A DNA stretch of 64,000 nt from Aphanomyces cochlioides (GCA_019828595.1 JAHQRK010000014.1:992001-1056000); one strand, 5' to 3'. Shown: positions 1-11,893, counted from the stretch's first letter. Numbers and translations: made by a program. Notes: a model not told the origin generated them from the sequence alone.

Positions 1-1259
1 GTCGTCGTCTGCGTATTCAGCATTTCTCTCATCGTCAGCAGTGATGAAAATGTTATGAATAATCACGCATGCGAAAATCATACGGACCACCGAGTCTTGA
101 CACTCTTCATCACGCAGGATATTGAAGAATCCATCCCGAAGTCGAGAAAAACGAGCTTTCAACATCCCTATGCAATGCTGAATGGTCATACGCATTGAGG
201 AAAAGTGGAAGTTGAATCGCTTGTTTTCTCGAATCTTGGCTTTTGGGTTCTTGTAGGGACGCATCAAGTGGCTTTGCAATGCGTAAGCTGAGTCGCCAAG
301 GAGAAATTCGCCATCGGAAAAGAACTCACTCGGTTGAATGGCTATTCCCATGGACTTATGTTGTCGACTGTAGTGGACGCTGCTGGGAAATCCAATCAAT
401 GCAACTCGTACTCTTCGTTCATGGTCGCAAACGATTTGTCCACCCAGTGCATATCGCGATTTTCGATTGAAAAACACTTCGTGCTCCTCTTGAGGCTTGT
501 ATTTCAACTCAAACGCCGTGCCATCTATCATGCCAACTGCCCCCCGTAACCCCGACGTCGATGTGATTGCTGCTGATATCTTTTTTCTCTCGGCAGAGGA
601 TGGCCATGAGACGTACTCAGCCAGGCAACTGTACAATGCTGTCGTTACGCGGATAGCAAACTTTCTTACTGTACCTTCACCAATTCCAAAGTGTTGTGCA
701 ATGTTATGGTAAGAGCCACCGACACCACTCGTAGCCATGTAATAAACAAATACTTGGAGCTGTAGTTCGATAGGGGCTTGAGACGGCCCATTTTTGTATT
801 GGAATAAGTTGGTGCTGCGCAAGATAGCCACGACTTGATGAAAAGTTTCCATGAACATTCGAACATCGCGTGTGGCTCGTACAGTATCCAATGACGATAG
901 ATGTGCGGCGGTCCATCGACCGATTTTACTCACAGTGGATCTCGCAGCAAGGTATCGACGGCTTTTTATAAGAGAATAGAGATGAGGGAGAAAGCGATAG
1001 ATTCTCCTGAAGACTGGTGAGGAGTGATAGAGGGCCAAGAACGGTTCCAACTCGCGGAGTAAGTCTTCTCTGGTCGTCTCTTCATGCAACCTGAACAAGC
1101 GATTGATTCAAAACTGGCTTTTGCTAACAGCCAGATATCAGTGCGTGCTGTTCTCACGGTTTGCTCCACCAGCGCGATTTTGATTGGATGAATTCTGCTT
1201 TCAGCAGCAGCCGCAACAGCAACCGTGAGACCCACTATTGGGTGTCGAAGTCGCCACAA
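1..1259 (-). mobile_element. PIF/Harbinger-like transposase, degenerate, runs off window
   Basis: The minus strand is open from about 1107 to the window edge and encodes a DDE_Tnp_4-type transposase. Visible landmarks are an N-terminal region with an HTH-like stretch (HNIAQHFGIGEGTVRKF), the first catalytic Asp in GMIDGTAFEL, the LLGDSAYAL block, and the C-terminal MLKARFSRLR...CVIIHNI block. Two expected catalytic positions are changed. The Asp of the usual SVHDS motif is Tyr (SSVHYSR), and the Glu before the FG/IG-LK-RF block is Gln (MTIQHCIG). The likely N-terminus (MWRLRHPIVG, from 1259) lies in another frame and would join near 1100, so there is a frameshift. The element is probably immobile. 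Its ends were not found; the left end is outside the window. Confidence 0.8.
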
Positions 1260-3705
1260 CTCCAGTCAACTTCATACTGTCTCCTTAAACAAATACTACT
1301 CCAAATGCACCACGTCGATAGAAGAGCAAGGCCTCGAGGTGCAGCTAGAAGCTTTCAGGTAGAATTTATGTCGATATGTCGTCTGGAAAGGATGAGCAGT
1401 TGGCGTTGTCCGAATGCAGCGGCTGTGTTGAGAATTGTGGACCCTCATGGATCGATTTTCTATCGGCAAGTGGAGAGACTAACGTAAATCATCGTGAGTG
1501 AGCATGGCATCGTGAGTGAGCACCAGTAGAAATTAAGGAGAAGAACCTCCATATTTCAAAGTTTTTATTTATTCGGAAGCCGGCAACAACGCAGCTGAAC
1601 TTCACGAGCTTTGGAACGACGACTATGAGGTCATTGAATTGTAAAACAGTAGCGATAACGTAGGAATACATACCACGTGCTTGTCTTCCTTGTCTGTCTT
1701 ACCGGTTCTTCATCTTGAATGCAGCAGACTGAAAACGAAAATCTGAACTGTTGCTTGTCTTATCCGCAAAACTTATATCTCTCAAATTTAATGCTTCCTT
1801 TGAATATTTATACCCTAAACCTTAAGAACTCACCTTGATTATGATACATTATTCAAGATTAAATTGTGTACTCACTCACAATTCCCAAAAAGTAAGCAAA
1901 ATGAAACTTTGGACATCATTAAGGAGTCGTAATGGAGACTAAAATCGCTTACTTTTTGTCTGTTCTTTGAATTCCAAATTCAATCTTTCGTTTGCGACTT
2001 GAACTAGAAAAAAACTCGCAAAACTTATTGAAATACTTGCGCTGGAACTTTTCGGTTCCAAACTTGTGCTCACTCATGATGATTTACGTTACAGCATCGC
2101 CTCTCCATGCGACCAGGTGTGTGTACTCGTGGTGCTTTTCCACAGCCGCCCTTTGCCGACAAGGTTATCAATCGACGCAGTTCGCCGTCTCGTAATGATA
2201 GATACTGTACTGAGATGGTCTACTCGAGCTAGGAGATTCGCATCCAGTATGGGACGAACACAACCAGAAACAAAAGACGAAATGCGCGCCCTCTGTCGAG
2301 TGACTTGGCGCATTCTTTCGGAAGGTAACAAACAATCACGAAAGATGCATGTTTGCGCAAGAGACGAAGCGCAGAAAACCCTTTTTTGCATGCCACGGGG
2401 AAAGAATCGAGATGAACTGGATGGAATTTCAGATTGGAACTCATTAAGAACCAACACACACCAGTGGCAACACTCCCACTTTGACTCGCGACAAGACCAA
2501 ACGACGGAAACGATCCCCAGCGTATCTTGCTGGACTGTGTAAATGAGAGCGAATAGCCTTTGTCAACGCCGCCGTCGCCCCCTTGATCTTCGCTGCTGGT
2601 AGAGTTTAACTCGAGAAATCGCTTAAAATGCATTGCAGCATCAGTGGAGAAGCACACAGAGAGAGAACTCGCTGAATTGCTACGGGCTCGCCACGATGAT
2701 GAAATTCATTTTGTTGTAATCGCGACAGATTTTGATTACACATGGGCTCATCCTACATTACGTCTTTTCGCATTTCCACAAACTTTCTGTAATCTTGAAC
2801 TCAGTTGACCACGTTGGTGGTGGTGCGGTCACACCCGTCGAGTCAAATCTTCTCTTTCCAACCAAATGCCATGCCAGCTTTTGTTCTGATGAGTACATGA
2901 TCCCAAGACGTCTTGGACAGACTCGTCGTGGATCAGTTTTGGCTTCCATAAAAAAGAGAATTCGCCCTTGGCATGCAGTCTCAATGTAGTTGGGCCACAC
3001 AGGGCGCGCTCCACGATGTATTACTTCCCCCCGTCTTGAAATGCAAACCTTTCTGTGCTGGCTCGTTTCTGCCAGAGAATTATGAAATGCCTGATACGTG
3101 CACAGGTTGTTACACTCCTGCGACCATCTTTGCGAGACATTCAGCCGCACACGGGGACAGAAACGACTCGAAATCAAGCGCGAGACTCACCCATTGTGTA
3201 TGACCCACGGGTGGTCATTACATCTTGGCAGGAATAATCAATCCACCAGTCCAGTCCATCTGCATCAGCTAGTGCTGTCGTGATGCGATGCCGTGGACAC
3301 CCAAAAGATTGGAGGCGACTTGCCGTGCCGCGCGAGCACGCTTGGCCTCTTCTCTACTGTTGCAAGTCGATCCAACCATGTTTGCAAGAGGAACAGTCCC
3401 CCACAGGCACAATTCAAGTCCACTTTGGGGTTTACAAATCGGAAAAATACAGTCAAATGGTGGATTTGTCGTTATTAGTCCACACACATCCGCAACTTTT
3501 CGTCCCATGTAATGGATGGCGGGCGACATATGCTGGGGAAACTGAACGTGATGACGAGGGAGGCTAGATTTATCAGGTGAATGGAGGGATGTGAAATGGA
3601 GGCGAAGCTCTTGTTAGGGCTACCGATGTCAAACCATTGTCTTGCTTGTGTGAATTTTTATCTTAATTTTCTGATGTAAATTCCCCCTTGAAGAGAGCCC
3701 AAAGT
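1260..3705. other. No supported gene
   Basis: Several 60-150 codon open frames overlap on both strands, but none shows a family motif or a consistent spliced model. The minus-strand frame 3529-3269 has a plausible amino-acid composition (ends ASNLLGVHGIAS) and could be a decayed exon, but I cannot name it. A short tandem repeat (CATCGTGAGTGAGCA, two units) lies at about 1491-1526. Confidence 0.5.
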
Positions 3706-6700
3706 CTAGTCGGCCCTGCGCTGAATACACGCTTCCAAGAGCATGGCAAGGACAAGGTTTATCAAGAAGGATACGCCAACGACCCAGCAAAATCCAAAGG
3801 GAAGAGGGGTCTCGAGATCAAACCATTCGACGGCAATCGTTTTCCCTACACTCGCATTTTGTTATGCCTTTGACGCGACAGCTGGATTTTACCAGGCCAG
3901 AGGAGCAAAAGTACCATGACCGCTCCTACGGCGGCTGTGTAGAGCACAAATGGAATATTCCGCCACGCTGACTCGCGGAATGGATCCTTTTGATTCAGCG
4001 CAACTGCCAAGACGAAGTACTGCCAGTGTCCTAAGCGCAAGAGTGATGTCAAAGGACTTCGCCTTTCAACTGACCAACGAGCCACACGATCGAGACTTCG
4101 TAAGAGTGAAATGTCATATCCCCAGACTCACTAGCGTGATACTCGTAGCAGTGCTTTCGACCTGCAGCCACATCCGTCAACGAACAAAACCATGGCTGAC
4201 GTTCCGCTGCGATTAGTGTCGCGGCAAAGAAGAGCCCAAAACAAATCGATTGACAAGCGATGCTCCACAAGATTCGAGGTGCCTAGACATTTCTCGCTCT
4301 GATGCAAAGATGTATGGACGTACGAAGAGAGACTGCGGCGGGCGCGCTTTTGTGAGTGTCTTTGACGGCGGCGTTTGCAGCATGAGGACAGAAATGCCCA
4401 AGACGACAAACATATCGTCGAACAAATACTACAAGAGGATCAAACTGCAGCAACGACCACCCGTCTGCAAGTACCTGGTTGTTCGAAAATGTTGCCTGAA
4501 TATGGTTCAGCACAGCCACGCCCGTTGTTTCGATTATGGGATACATGACCATAAATTTGAACGAGAGCAGCGATGTCGCCAAGGCGCATCGCCCCTCACG
4601 GATAAGCGTGACGACATCTTGGATCGCTTTGTCACGACTTGTAAATGGAGCCACTGGAATACTCACAAATTTTAAAATTAAGATTGAGTTGCTTGTTTGT
4701 ACCGATGGAAGCTTCAGCATCTGAGAGGGCTAATCCAACATGAGCCGCTTTTAAGGCCCCGCAGTCATTTGTGCCGTCGCCAGTCATCCCAACGCATAAT
4801 CTAAATATCAAATAAGAGAACAATCAAGAGGAAGAATCACCCAGAGTCCATCAGTGTCTGAACAATCCACGTTTTTAACTGTGGTTTGATACGCGCGAAG
4901 ATTTTTGTCTTTAGCACGAGCTTGTTTGTTAAGTCCGCCGAGCTTGATTGCTTGACAAACTCCAATGCCGATCCAGATATCTACAAAAAGAAATTGCTAT
5001 CATGCCTGCGAACAAGAAGAGTATGCTACAGTCAAATCATAGTCCATAGCCAACAATTTCGACAGGTCGCCCGCTGGTAGCCACGAAGTTGACGACTACA
5101 TGCATCACGTGAAGCTTTAAAGAAGGAATGACTATACAGGCAAGAGTTGGTATGAAAGGGATCCGTCAGATACAAGATCAACGTATAGCATCGAAGTTGA
5201 AAGTCGCATGGAGATTTGTCTAGCGACTAGCAAGAGTTTTGAGCCATTCATACCCTCAAACGTGGTGCATACCGTGCATAGCAGTCAAGGCATTGTCGCC
5301 AGTTATTATACGCACATCTATATCAGCCGACTCCAAGGTTTGGAATACTTGAGAACTCTCAGGTTTGATCGGATTCTACAACAATCTCTCAGACAACGTA
5401 GTTTAAAGCCAAACAAACCACAAAAAGAAGAAATCCAGAAAACTTGACATTGCTCTCCATCTGAGCTCGATCGGTGGTCGTTGCGTCTGTCGTGACGACT
5501 TTGGTTGCCAGACCCATGCAATAATATCCCTGCGATGCATATTGCTGAACTCTGCACTCAAAGTCGGATGGAAGGGATGCAGACTCACAGATCTATAAAT
5601 TACATTAAACTCGTTATGGTTTGTCACTGAAGCAATATAGTTACCTCAGTCATCGCTTCAGGTGACCCTTTCACGAATACTCGATAGTTGCCAGTCTCGT
5701 TGATCGCTTGAACCACAACGGACGAACGTTGCAGTGCAGCGTCAAATGGGAAGCGATGGCAGTAGCGCAGTACGACTTGGTTGTTCTTGAGTATTTCATG
5801 TGATGCATTGAGCATATATTCAGTAGAAGCAAACATATCACGCTCGAGAGCATATCCGGTGACAACGCCATCGACAACACTAAGACCATGACAGGACGCC
5901 AAAGCTAAAGAATGACTGAGCGGTATAAATGCGACGATGATTATACCGTAGTCAAGGTCTTGTGATGTAGGCTGTGATGTAATCTCAGATCCGTCACAGG
6001 GATCCACGCCATGGAAAATGAGATGTTCACTTGTCAGCGTTCCCGTCTACAAGGTAAGGCAATTGTCAACACAAATGCGGTTGTAGTTTTTTACTTTGTC
6101 AAAGCAGAAACAATTCAAATGTCCTGCGATGTTGATTTTCTGTGCGTCAATGCAGAATATTCGTGCTTTGCGAAGCCGAGTAAGAGAGAACCCAACACCA
6201 ACAGTGAGAATGACAGGAAGGGCTGCAGGTATGGTCGTCGAAATCAAATCAAAGACGGATATCAGCATATCTGGCACAGTAGATCCAGCGGCAATTCTAC
6301 GAGATAAAGTTATGATTCTTCATATTCGAAGTGATTTCTTACGCATCGTAAACACGTTGAATGGCGATAAGCCCTGCAATGATTGAAAGGGCAATCAAGT
6401 AGCGATAGCTATCTGAAACCATTTGGAATGGAATAGCCTCGGGATATAAAATTTGCCGAAACAATTCGCCTTTGTTTGTCGAGAAGCCTGTGCGAATGAC
6501 CACAGCCCAGACATTGCCTTTGTTCGCGTGAATCATTCATCGATGCTGAAAATAGTCTACCTTTCGTGCGTAAAATAGTTGACCCAGAATACAAAACCGA
6601 ACTCTTGTGACAGCGTTGGACTGATTTTTCTGGATCAATGGCCTGCTGTTTTGTTACTGGGATCGCTACAATTTTATCAATATGCGTTATGCAACTAGAG

Positions 6701-7882
6701 CTACTTACCTTCGCCAGTGAGTGAGGACTCATCTGCCATACATTCGCCAACCAACAGCAACATATCTGCTGCCACAACTTGTTGCTCAACCAAGACAATG
6801 TCTACAACCTCTCGTCAGAGAAATCATTTATCAAGCGCAACATACCTCCAACCACTAGAGAAGCTGCTGGAATTTCCACAAGTGTGCCGCCATCTCGCAA
6901 AACCTGCAAGGTCACAATTTACGTTAGAAAGGGAAACAGCATACTTGAACCATACTTGAACGAGGACACGACAGGCGACTAGATCTTGCATTTGTTTCGC
7001 GTTTGTAGCTTGTGAATATACTTCATACACGATGGAGAAGATCGACATGACTAAAATCGAGATGGCATAGGTGTAATAAACTTCGTAAAGCCACAATGCG
7101 ACTGAAATCAATTGAAACAAGTAGAATGGATGGACTATCTTCTCCATGAGCATCCTATAGGCATTTTTAATGCCTCCATATAATCAACGTTGGCAATGAT
7201 ACCTTAGGCAAGATTGTGACTCCAATTCCATGGCATTCACTCCAAACACTGCTCGTCGTTCAGCCACAACTGACGACGACAAACCCGACTTAAGCCTCTT
7301 GGTTGCTCCACTGCAAGCTTCTACCAATACCGCAGGTACTAAGTGAAATTATCATGATAGCCAAAGATCAAAATACCGTACCTCGTTCGAAGGATCTCGT
7401 TTGTTTCCAGTATATGTATCGCTGTTTCTTGAATTCAAACCAGCTTACAGACAATTCCTCGTGAACTCTGCATTCCTCGACAACACCATGACCATCTTCC
7501 GCCAAAACGACGTCGGCCTTTTCAAGCAACGTTGTTCGTACACGTGCGATGCGAGTGCAGAGCTGAGGCCACCACGACACGACAATGCAAAGAATACCAG
7601 CCGAAGCGACGCAGAGTAACGCATAGACCGCCGACCATATAGCTGACGCTCTATAACCTCGGATGGACTCGTATTCAGGCGGCAAAGTCGAGGCCACCTT
7701 CGTCAGATCGATAGATGGTACAATCAATCGATCCTTCTCACTGTTGGCGCCTTCATTCGACACCAAGCCTACAATTTTGATTTGATGTTCAAGCTGTGCC
7801 ACAGACGCCGAGGCAGGCGCAACGGCAGCGGCATCTACGAGCAGATTGAAACCCCAGACAACTTGAAGGACGCACCTCCCAT
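3706..7882 (-). CDS. P5-type (ATP13A-like) cation-transporting ATPase, copy 1
   Basis: A multi-exon P-type ATPase of the P5B type, whose known members act in endolysosomal membranes on polyamines or cations. Visible from N- to C-terminus: an N-terminal soluble/TM region with [11 protein letters not shown]; the HPFYLFQ..S..LW segment; the A-domain TGE (spliced LTGEAIPVTK); the PAALPV membrane motif; phosphorylation motif DKTGTLT, split by an intron exactly between K and T (about 6098/6050); KGSPEAM in the N-domain; TGDN; the hinge [18 protein letters not shown]; then [10 protein letters not shown]...EGRCALATS, typical of P5 pumps, and C-terminal TM segments ending at 3706. About 17 short introns restore one frame. 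The start at 7882 (MGD...) sits on a 7-nt first exon and is tentative. The usual TGES Ser is Ala. It looks intact. A block at 5236-6193 is almost identical to copy 2. Confidence 0.88.
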
Positions 7883-8605
7883 CGGCCGAGGATGTTGCAG
7901 AGTGATGAGCCTCAAGGAATCGTATCCGGAATATTGAGGTCGTTTCCTTCGAGGTGAAAGATACCCCCCATGGATGAATTTTTCCAACAATACAGTACAA
8001 AACTTGCAATATATTTTTAACATAAAATAAATTGCATATTCATCTTCTTCTCGGACATCTTGTCCGTAGCTTCGATGAGATACTTTACCTTAACCTGATG
8101 TTAAAAACTTTCTGTTGTTGTGTAGAAACCCTAGCAAATTGTTATTCTGGCTGCAGAATGCAAACAATTGAGATGGGATATATTTTGGTGCAATATATAT
8201 TTTGCAACAACAATAAATATATATCATCGTTACAGCAATAAGTATTGGTTGCCAGGTGGAGGTAGTTTCAACAAAAGCAGAGAGTTGACAAAACTCAATC
8301 CAGTTGTGGCGAATCTCTTCCTGAGATGTGTAGACACGATTTTGACATCCCATCTTGCTTGGAATCGAGGTCATTTCCTTGTTGGTCAATCCATGATCTT
8401 TTTTTGTCAAGTGAATGTTTACACCAAAATGAATAATTGTGTATAAAATATTGCAAACAATAAATAATTGTTTGGAACCATCTGGCAATGAATGTCATGG
8501 TGGAGTGGAACATGATACGTTGACAATTTCAACATTCGTGGGAGGAATGGTCAAGCGTACGTTTGAATCGATTGCAGTTCGCCACTTGATCTTGACGTTA
8601 TGTAG

Positions 8606-9177
8606 CTCATGAAACGACGCAGGAATCTGCTACTATTCTGTCTGACACTCAAGTGAAAGTCGTTGATCTTGTTGCGAATTCGAATGGCCTCAATGAGCAA
8701 GCTCGTCTGGTCACACCATCGATTGATTTGACCAACGTGGCCACGACACTGCCGCCTGAATACAAGTCCATTGAGGGCTACTGCGCGTCGACTATACGGT
8801 CAGCTATCTATGGCTTGCTCTGTATTACTTCAGCTGGCATAATTTGCATTGTCGTGTCAGCTCTATACTCGAATCGCACGTGCACGGACATCCTCCATGG
8901 AACAGGCAGATATTGTGTTGGTGCGAGATGGCCATGGACTTGTCAAAGAATGCCAAGTCTGTGAAGAGATGTCGTTGCGCTGGTTTGAGTTTAAAAAACA
9001 GCGATACATCTATTGGAAGCAGTCAAGATCCTTCGAACGAGGTACTCTATCTGATATACGTCATAATATTCCTGCTAGTGCCTGCTATCTTGGTTGAATC
9101 GTGCAGCGGTGCTTTAAAGAGACTCAGGACTGGTTTGTCAATGTCAGTCGTGTCCGAACGTCGTGCTGTATTTCGTT
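8606..9177 (+). pseudogene. Inverted N-terminal fragment of a P5-type ATPase
   Basis: Encodes the same segment as the first exons of the ATPase at 3706-7882, but on the opposite strand and head to head with it. Landmarks are SIDLTNVATTLPPEYKSIEGY, a TM segment, [20 protein letters not shown], a GT-AG intron (about 9041-9080) at the position of the paralogue's intron, and VPAILVESCSGALKRL. A small deletion after CIVVS removes the residues equivalent to WWPQ and shifts the frame (about 8855). Homology stops at about 9177, exactly where a dispersed repeat (9178-9262) begins. No downstream exons are present, so it is a dead fragment, not a gene. Confidence 0.8.
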
Positions 9178-9262
9178 CAATCGAATCACGCCAGCGGATC
9201 GATTCACCAATCGACGCCATTGGCTAATAAATATTTTGAGCGATTTTGATTGGCTGAATAAA
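9178..9262. repeat. Dispersed repeat, copy 1 (with GATTGGCT motifs)
   Basis: About 85 bp beginning CAATCGAATCACGCCAG and containing ATTGGCTAATAAATATTTTG and GATTGGCTG. It matches 16099-16192 with moderate divergence. It marks the breakpoint of the ATPase fragment. Confidence 0.6.
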
Positions 9263-9567
9263 ATTTGAGAGAAAGTACTGTGGTGAAAGCACGCACAGTT
9301 CTAATTTTCATTCATCCAATGTATTGGCGCGATTGGAGATTGATACAAAAAACCAATCCAAATTGGGAAATTTCTAGCGAATCCACAGTAGAACGGGTGT
9401 AAAATCTTCTCTAAGAGCAATCTAACCAACATCACGGCATCCTGAATGAATCAAATATGACTTTTACCTCAGAAAATGTTTCGCCTCTAACTCCATGACA
9501 TTCCATCCGGGGTCTGGAAATTCGTATCAAATCAACAATACTTGTTTCAGTTAATTTCAGTCGCACT

Positions 9568-9617
9568 GTGGCTCTACGAAGGGTACTAATTTGCAACTGC
9601 CCCCTTCGTAGAGCCAC
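9568..9617 (+). promoter_or_regulatory. Perfect 16-bp hairpin just upstream of CRN gene 1
   Basis: GTGGCTCTACGAAGGG (9568-9583) is followed by an 18-nt loop and its exact reverse complement (9602-9617), ending 14 nt before the ATG at 9632. The loop and flanks (GGTACTAATTTGCAACTGCC) recur in reverse complement at about 33839-33862, without the stem. The second CRN gene lacks the hairpin. It could be a 5'UTR structure or a small mobile footprint; the function is unknown. Confidence 0.6.
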
Positions 9618-9631
9618 CTCCATTTCCGAAA

Positions 9632-11893
9632 ATGCCCATTCTGTACTGTGTTGTTGTTGGCGAAGAGAGTCCTTTCCCTGTGGACGTTGCATTGACTGAG
9701 ACTGTTGGCGTTCTCAAAGACAAGATCAAGGAAAAGAATTCAAATACAATTCAATGCGAGGCTGATAAGCTCCAACTTTATCTGGCGTTGAAGGATGGAG
9801 CGGGGTTGAGCTGCGATGACGCTACAGCATTAAAACTTGACGACATCAAAGGCTACAACAAGATGAATCCAACGCTCACGATCGCCCACAAGGAACACGT
9901 TGGAGCAGATTTTGAACCGAAGGACGGGGAAGTTTACGTGTTGGTGGTGGTTCCTGATGAAATAGCCTCAGCTCCGTCGTATTATTCACAAGTCATCTCG
10001 TGGATCGACTCCATATGTCGTTGGTGGTACCGTCCAAGGGTGGGTCATAATTGCAAGGCTCTCATTTCATTTATGGAAAATCAAATGACTCGAAAGGATA
10101 CAATTATTTCAAGCCCCCATCTTTTGCAAGAAGGTAGTTTACAATTTCGTCTGACTGGACGTGACTATGCGATTGCAACCGCAATGCAGTGCTACACGAA
10201 GATCATTGAATCTAGTAAGACTACAGCAATTGATCGCACCCAACGGCCAATACCTGTTTGCTCTGGTATATCAGGTTTGGGGAAAACTCGAATGTTGGAA
10301 GAAGGCGTATTGATCCTACGTAAAATTTTGAAGGAAAATGAATTCGACTGTGTTGCCAGCGTGATTGTTCCATACTACAATGGGTACGTGCCCAAACCAG
10401 TGGAGAAAACAATGTCGATTGAAGCGTCTTTCTCATGGCGGTTGCTGTACCGATTTTTTCTTGCTGGGAATTGCATGTTATCCTTTGACGAGTGGGTTGA
10501 AAAACGATTGCCATCCAATGGAGATCAGCTAACTCTCATGCTAGCATTGCAAGTCATTCAATACAAGCTATCTGAAAGATTGCAAAATCCACCAAGGTTG
10601 TACCTCTTTCTTGGCATCGATGAATACCAAAAGATTGAAAATGTTAATGCTCCCCGGAGAGATCCCGACACTTCACTGCTGCGTGAACTTGTGGAAACCA
10701 TTGGAGATGTCCTTTGCACACAATCCTCCAAGTTTGTTTTGCTTCCAATGGTTGCTGGGACCGATTTGCATGTGATCTCATCAATTGCAAATTCCTCCAG
10801 TTTTGTGACGCAGCGACTTCCCATGCCGCTTTTGAAGATTCAACAAGTTTTTTCATTGGTGGAGTCAGCTGAAGAATTTGTTGATCTTCTCGAATATGCC
10901 CAAGTTTGCCGCAATTTAGTTTTTCTTGGTGGTGTGCCACGATGGGTTGTGGAATATTTGCTGGCTCTTAAAGATATTAAAGACATGCAACCACAAGTTT
11001 CAACCGAAAAAGTCCTACCTTTGAATATGATTGAAAATTGCTATAGGACAATTACTGAAAAATACGTGACCTCTACTTTCAGTGTGTTGAATCCCCGACA
11101 GCGCCTCCGGTTAGCAGCATTTGCTTTATCGGGAAGACTCGTACAACCTGACGAATTCTTTGACGGCAAGCTAACTTGGTCAAGGCTTCGAGATTCCTCC
11201 TTATGCTTGCTATCTCCACGTTCTGATCGTGGATATGAGATTGTCGTTCCTTATTCTCTCTTTCGTAGTATTGAGGTACCAAACTCGCCATCCGATGTAG
11301 AACAAGTTTTTGCGCTTGCTATCCTGGATTTGTCCGAGTTAGTCGATTTCAAATTATTTGATGTTCCTCCATGGCGGTCATGGGAGGTATTTGGTGCTTG
11401 TTTTTATGCCTTGCGAATCAATGCATTGTTGGTTCTTGGACAATCAACTGTTACTCTCGGAAACTTGTTGCAAGGTGCTACAATGGACTATGTAACAAGT
11501 GTCATTCAGGTGAAATTGACTCCTTCCAGAGTATTTCAGTGTAGAGAAATGTTCGGCCAGTCTACAAGGGATAAACTTACCCGAGTGGGTAACACATTGG
11601 AAACTATTGATTGGATCTCTTCTGGTTGCATTGCACTAAATGGCGAAGGAGGAAAAGGGGCTGACATCTTTTTTGCTTTGGAGCATGCTGTGACTAGTCA
11701 AGTGGTGGTTGTTGTTGACCAGCGGAAACGGCAATTTGGCAAATTCCAACCAAGTCAAGCAAGGAAGTTTCTGGACAACATGAGTCAAATCCCTTCATTT
11801 TTGACGGACGCAATTCTAGTACGAGGTGTCATGAATTGTGGTTCGGTTTCAAATCTCGACTCATTTCCACCAAATTGCTTCATCGTCAGGTGA
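9632..11893 (+). CDS. Crinkler (CRN) family effector with P-loop NTPase, copy 1
   Basis: A 753-residue uninterrupted frame. Residues 1-60 form the ubiquitin-like CRN header, with the LQLYLALKDG version of the LFLAK motif at about 46-55, and a VLVVVP boundary motif follows at about 108. A STAND/AAA-type NTPase follows, with Walker A GISGLGKT near residue 210 and a Walker B-like LYLFLGIDEYQ near 325. The C-terminal part has GADIFF...VVVVVDQRK, weakly resembling a restriction-endonuclease-like core; that is only a suggestion. CRNs are known as secreted or host-targeted proteins that act in nuclei. No classical signal peptide is seen, which is common for this family. From codon 44 on it is almost identical to copy 2 at 36140-38401, while the first 43 codons are clearly diverged. 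An extra terminal exon is likely (see 11958-12157). Confidence 0.9.
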   Translation: MPILYCVVVGEESPFPVDVALTETVGVLKDKIKEKNSNTIQCEADKLQLYLALKDGAGLSCDDATALKLDDIKGYNKMNPTLTIAHKEHVGADFEPKDGEVYVLVVVPDEIASAPSYYSQVISWIDSICRWWYRPRVGHNCKALISFMENQMTRKDTIISSPHLLQEGSLQFRLTGRDYAIATAMQCYTKIIESSKTTAIDRTQRPIPVCSGISGLGKTRMLEEGVLILRKILKENEFDCVASVIVPYYNGYVPKPVEKTMSIEASFSWRLLYRFFLAGNCMLSFDEWVEKRLPSNGDQLTLMLALQVIQYKLSERLQNPPRLYLFLGIDEYQKIENVNAPRRDPDTSLLRELVETIGDVLCTQSSKFVLLPMVAGTDLHVISSIANSSSFVTQRLPMPLLKIQQVFSLVESAEEFVDLLEYAQVCRNLVFLGGVPRWVVEYLLALKDIKDMQPQVSTEKVLPLNMIENCYRTITEKYVTSTFSVLNPRQRLRLAAFALSGRLVQPDEFFDGKLTWSRLRDSSLCLLSPRSDRGYEIVVPYSLFRSIEVPNSPSDVEQVFALAILDLSELVDFKLFDVPPWRSWEVFGACFYALRINALLVLGQSTVTLGNLLQGATMDYVTSVIQVKLTPSRVFQCREMFGQSTRDKLTRVGNTLETIDWISSGCIALNGEGGKGADIFFALEHAVTSQVVVVVDQRKRQFGKFQPSQARKFLDNMSQIPSFLTDAILVRGVMNCGSVSNLDSFPPNCFIVR

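Noticed and set aside
2758..3529. FYVE/START-type gene remnant
   Set aside because: Some phrases are suggestive (HYMGRKVADVCGL) but the zinc ligands of a FYVE finger and the domain order do not fit.
9632..9700. Classical secretion signal on CRN gene 1
   Set aside because: The N-terminus is the ubiquitin-like header with no clear hydrophobic signal core and cleavage site; many CRNs lack one.
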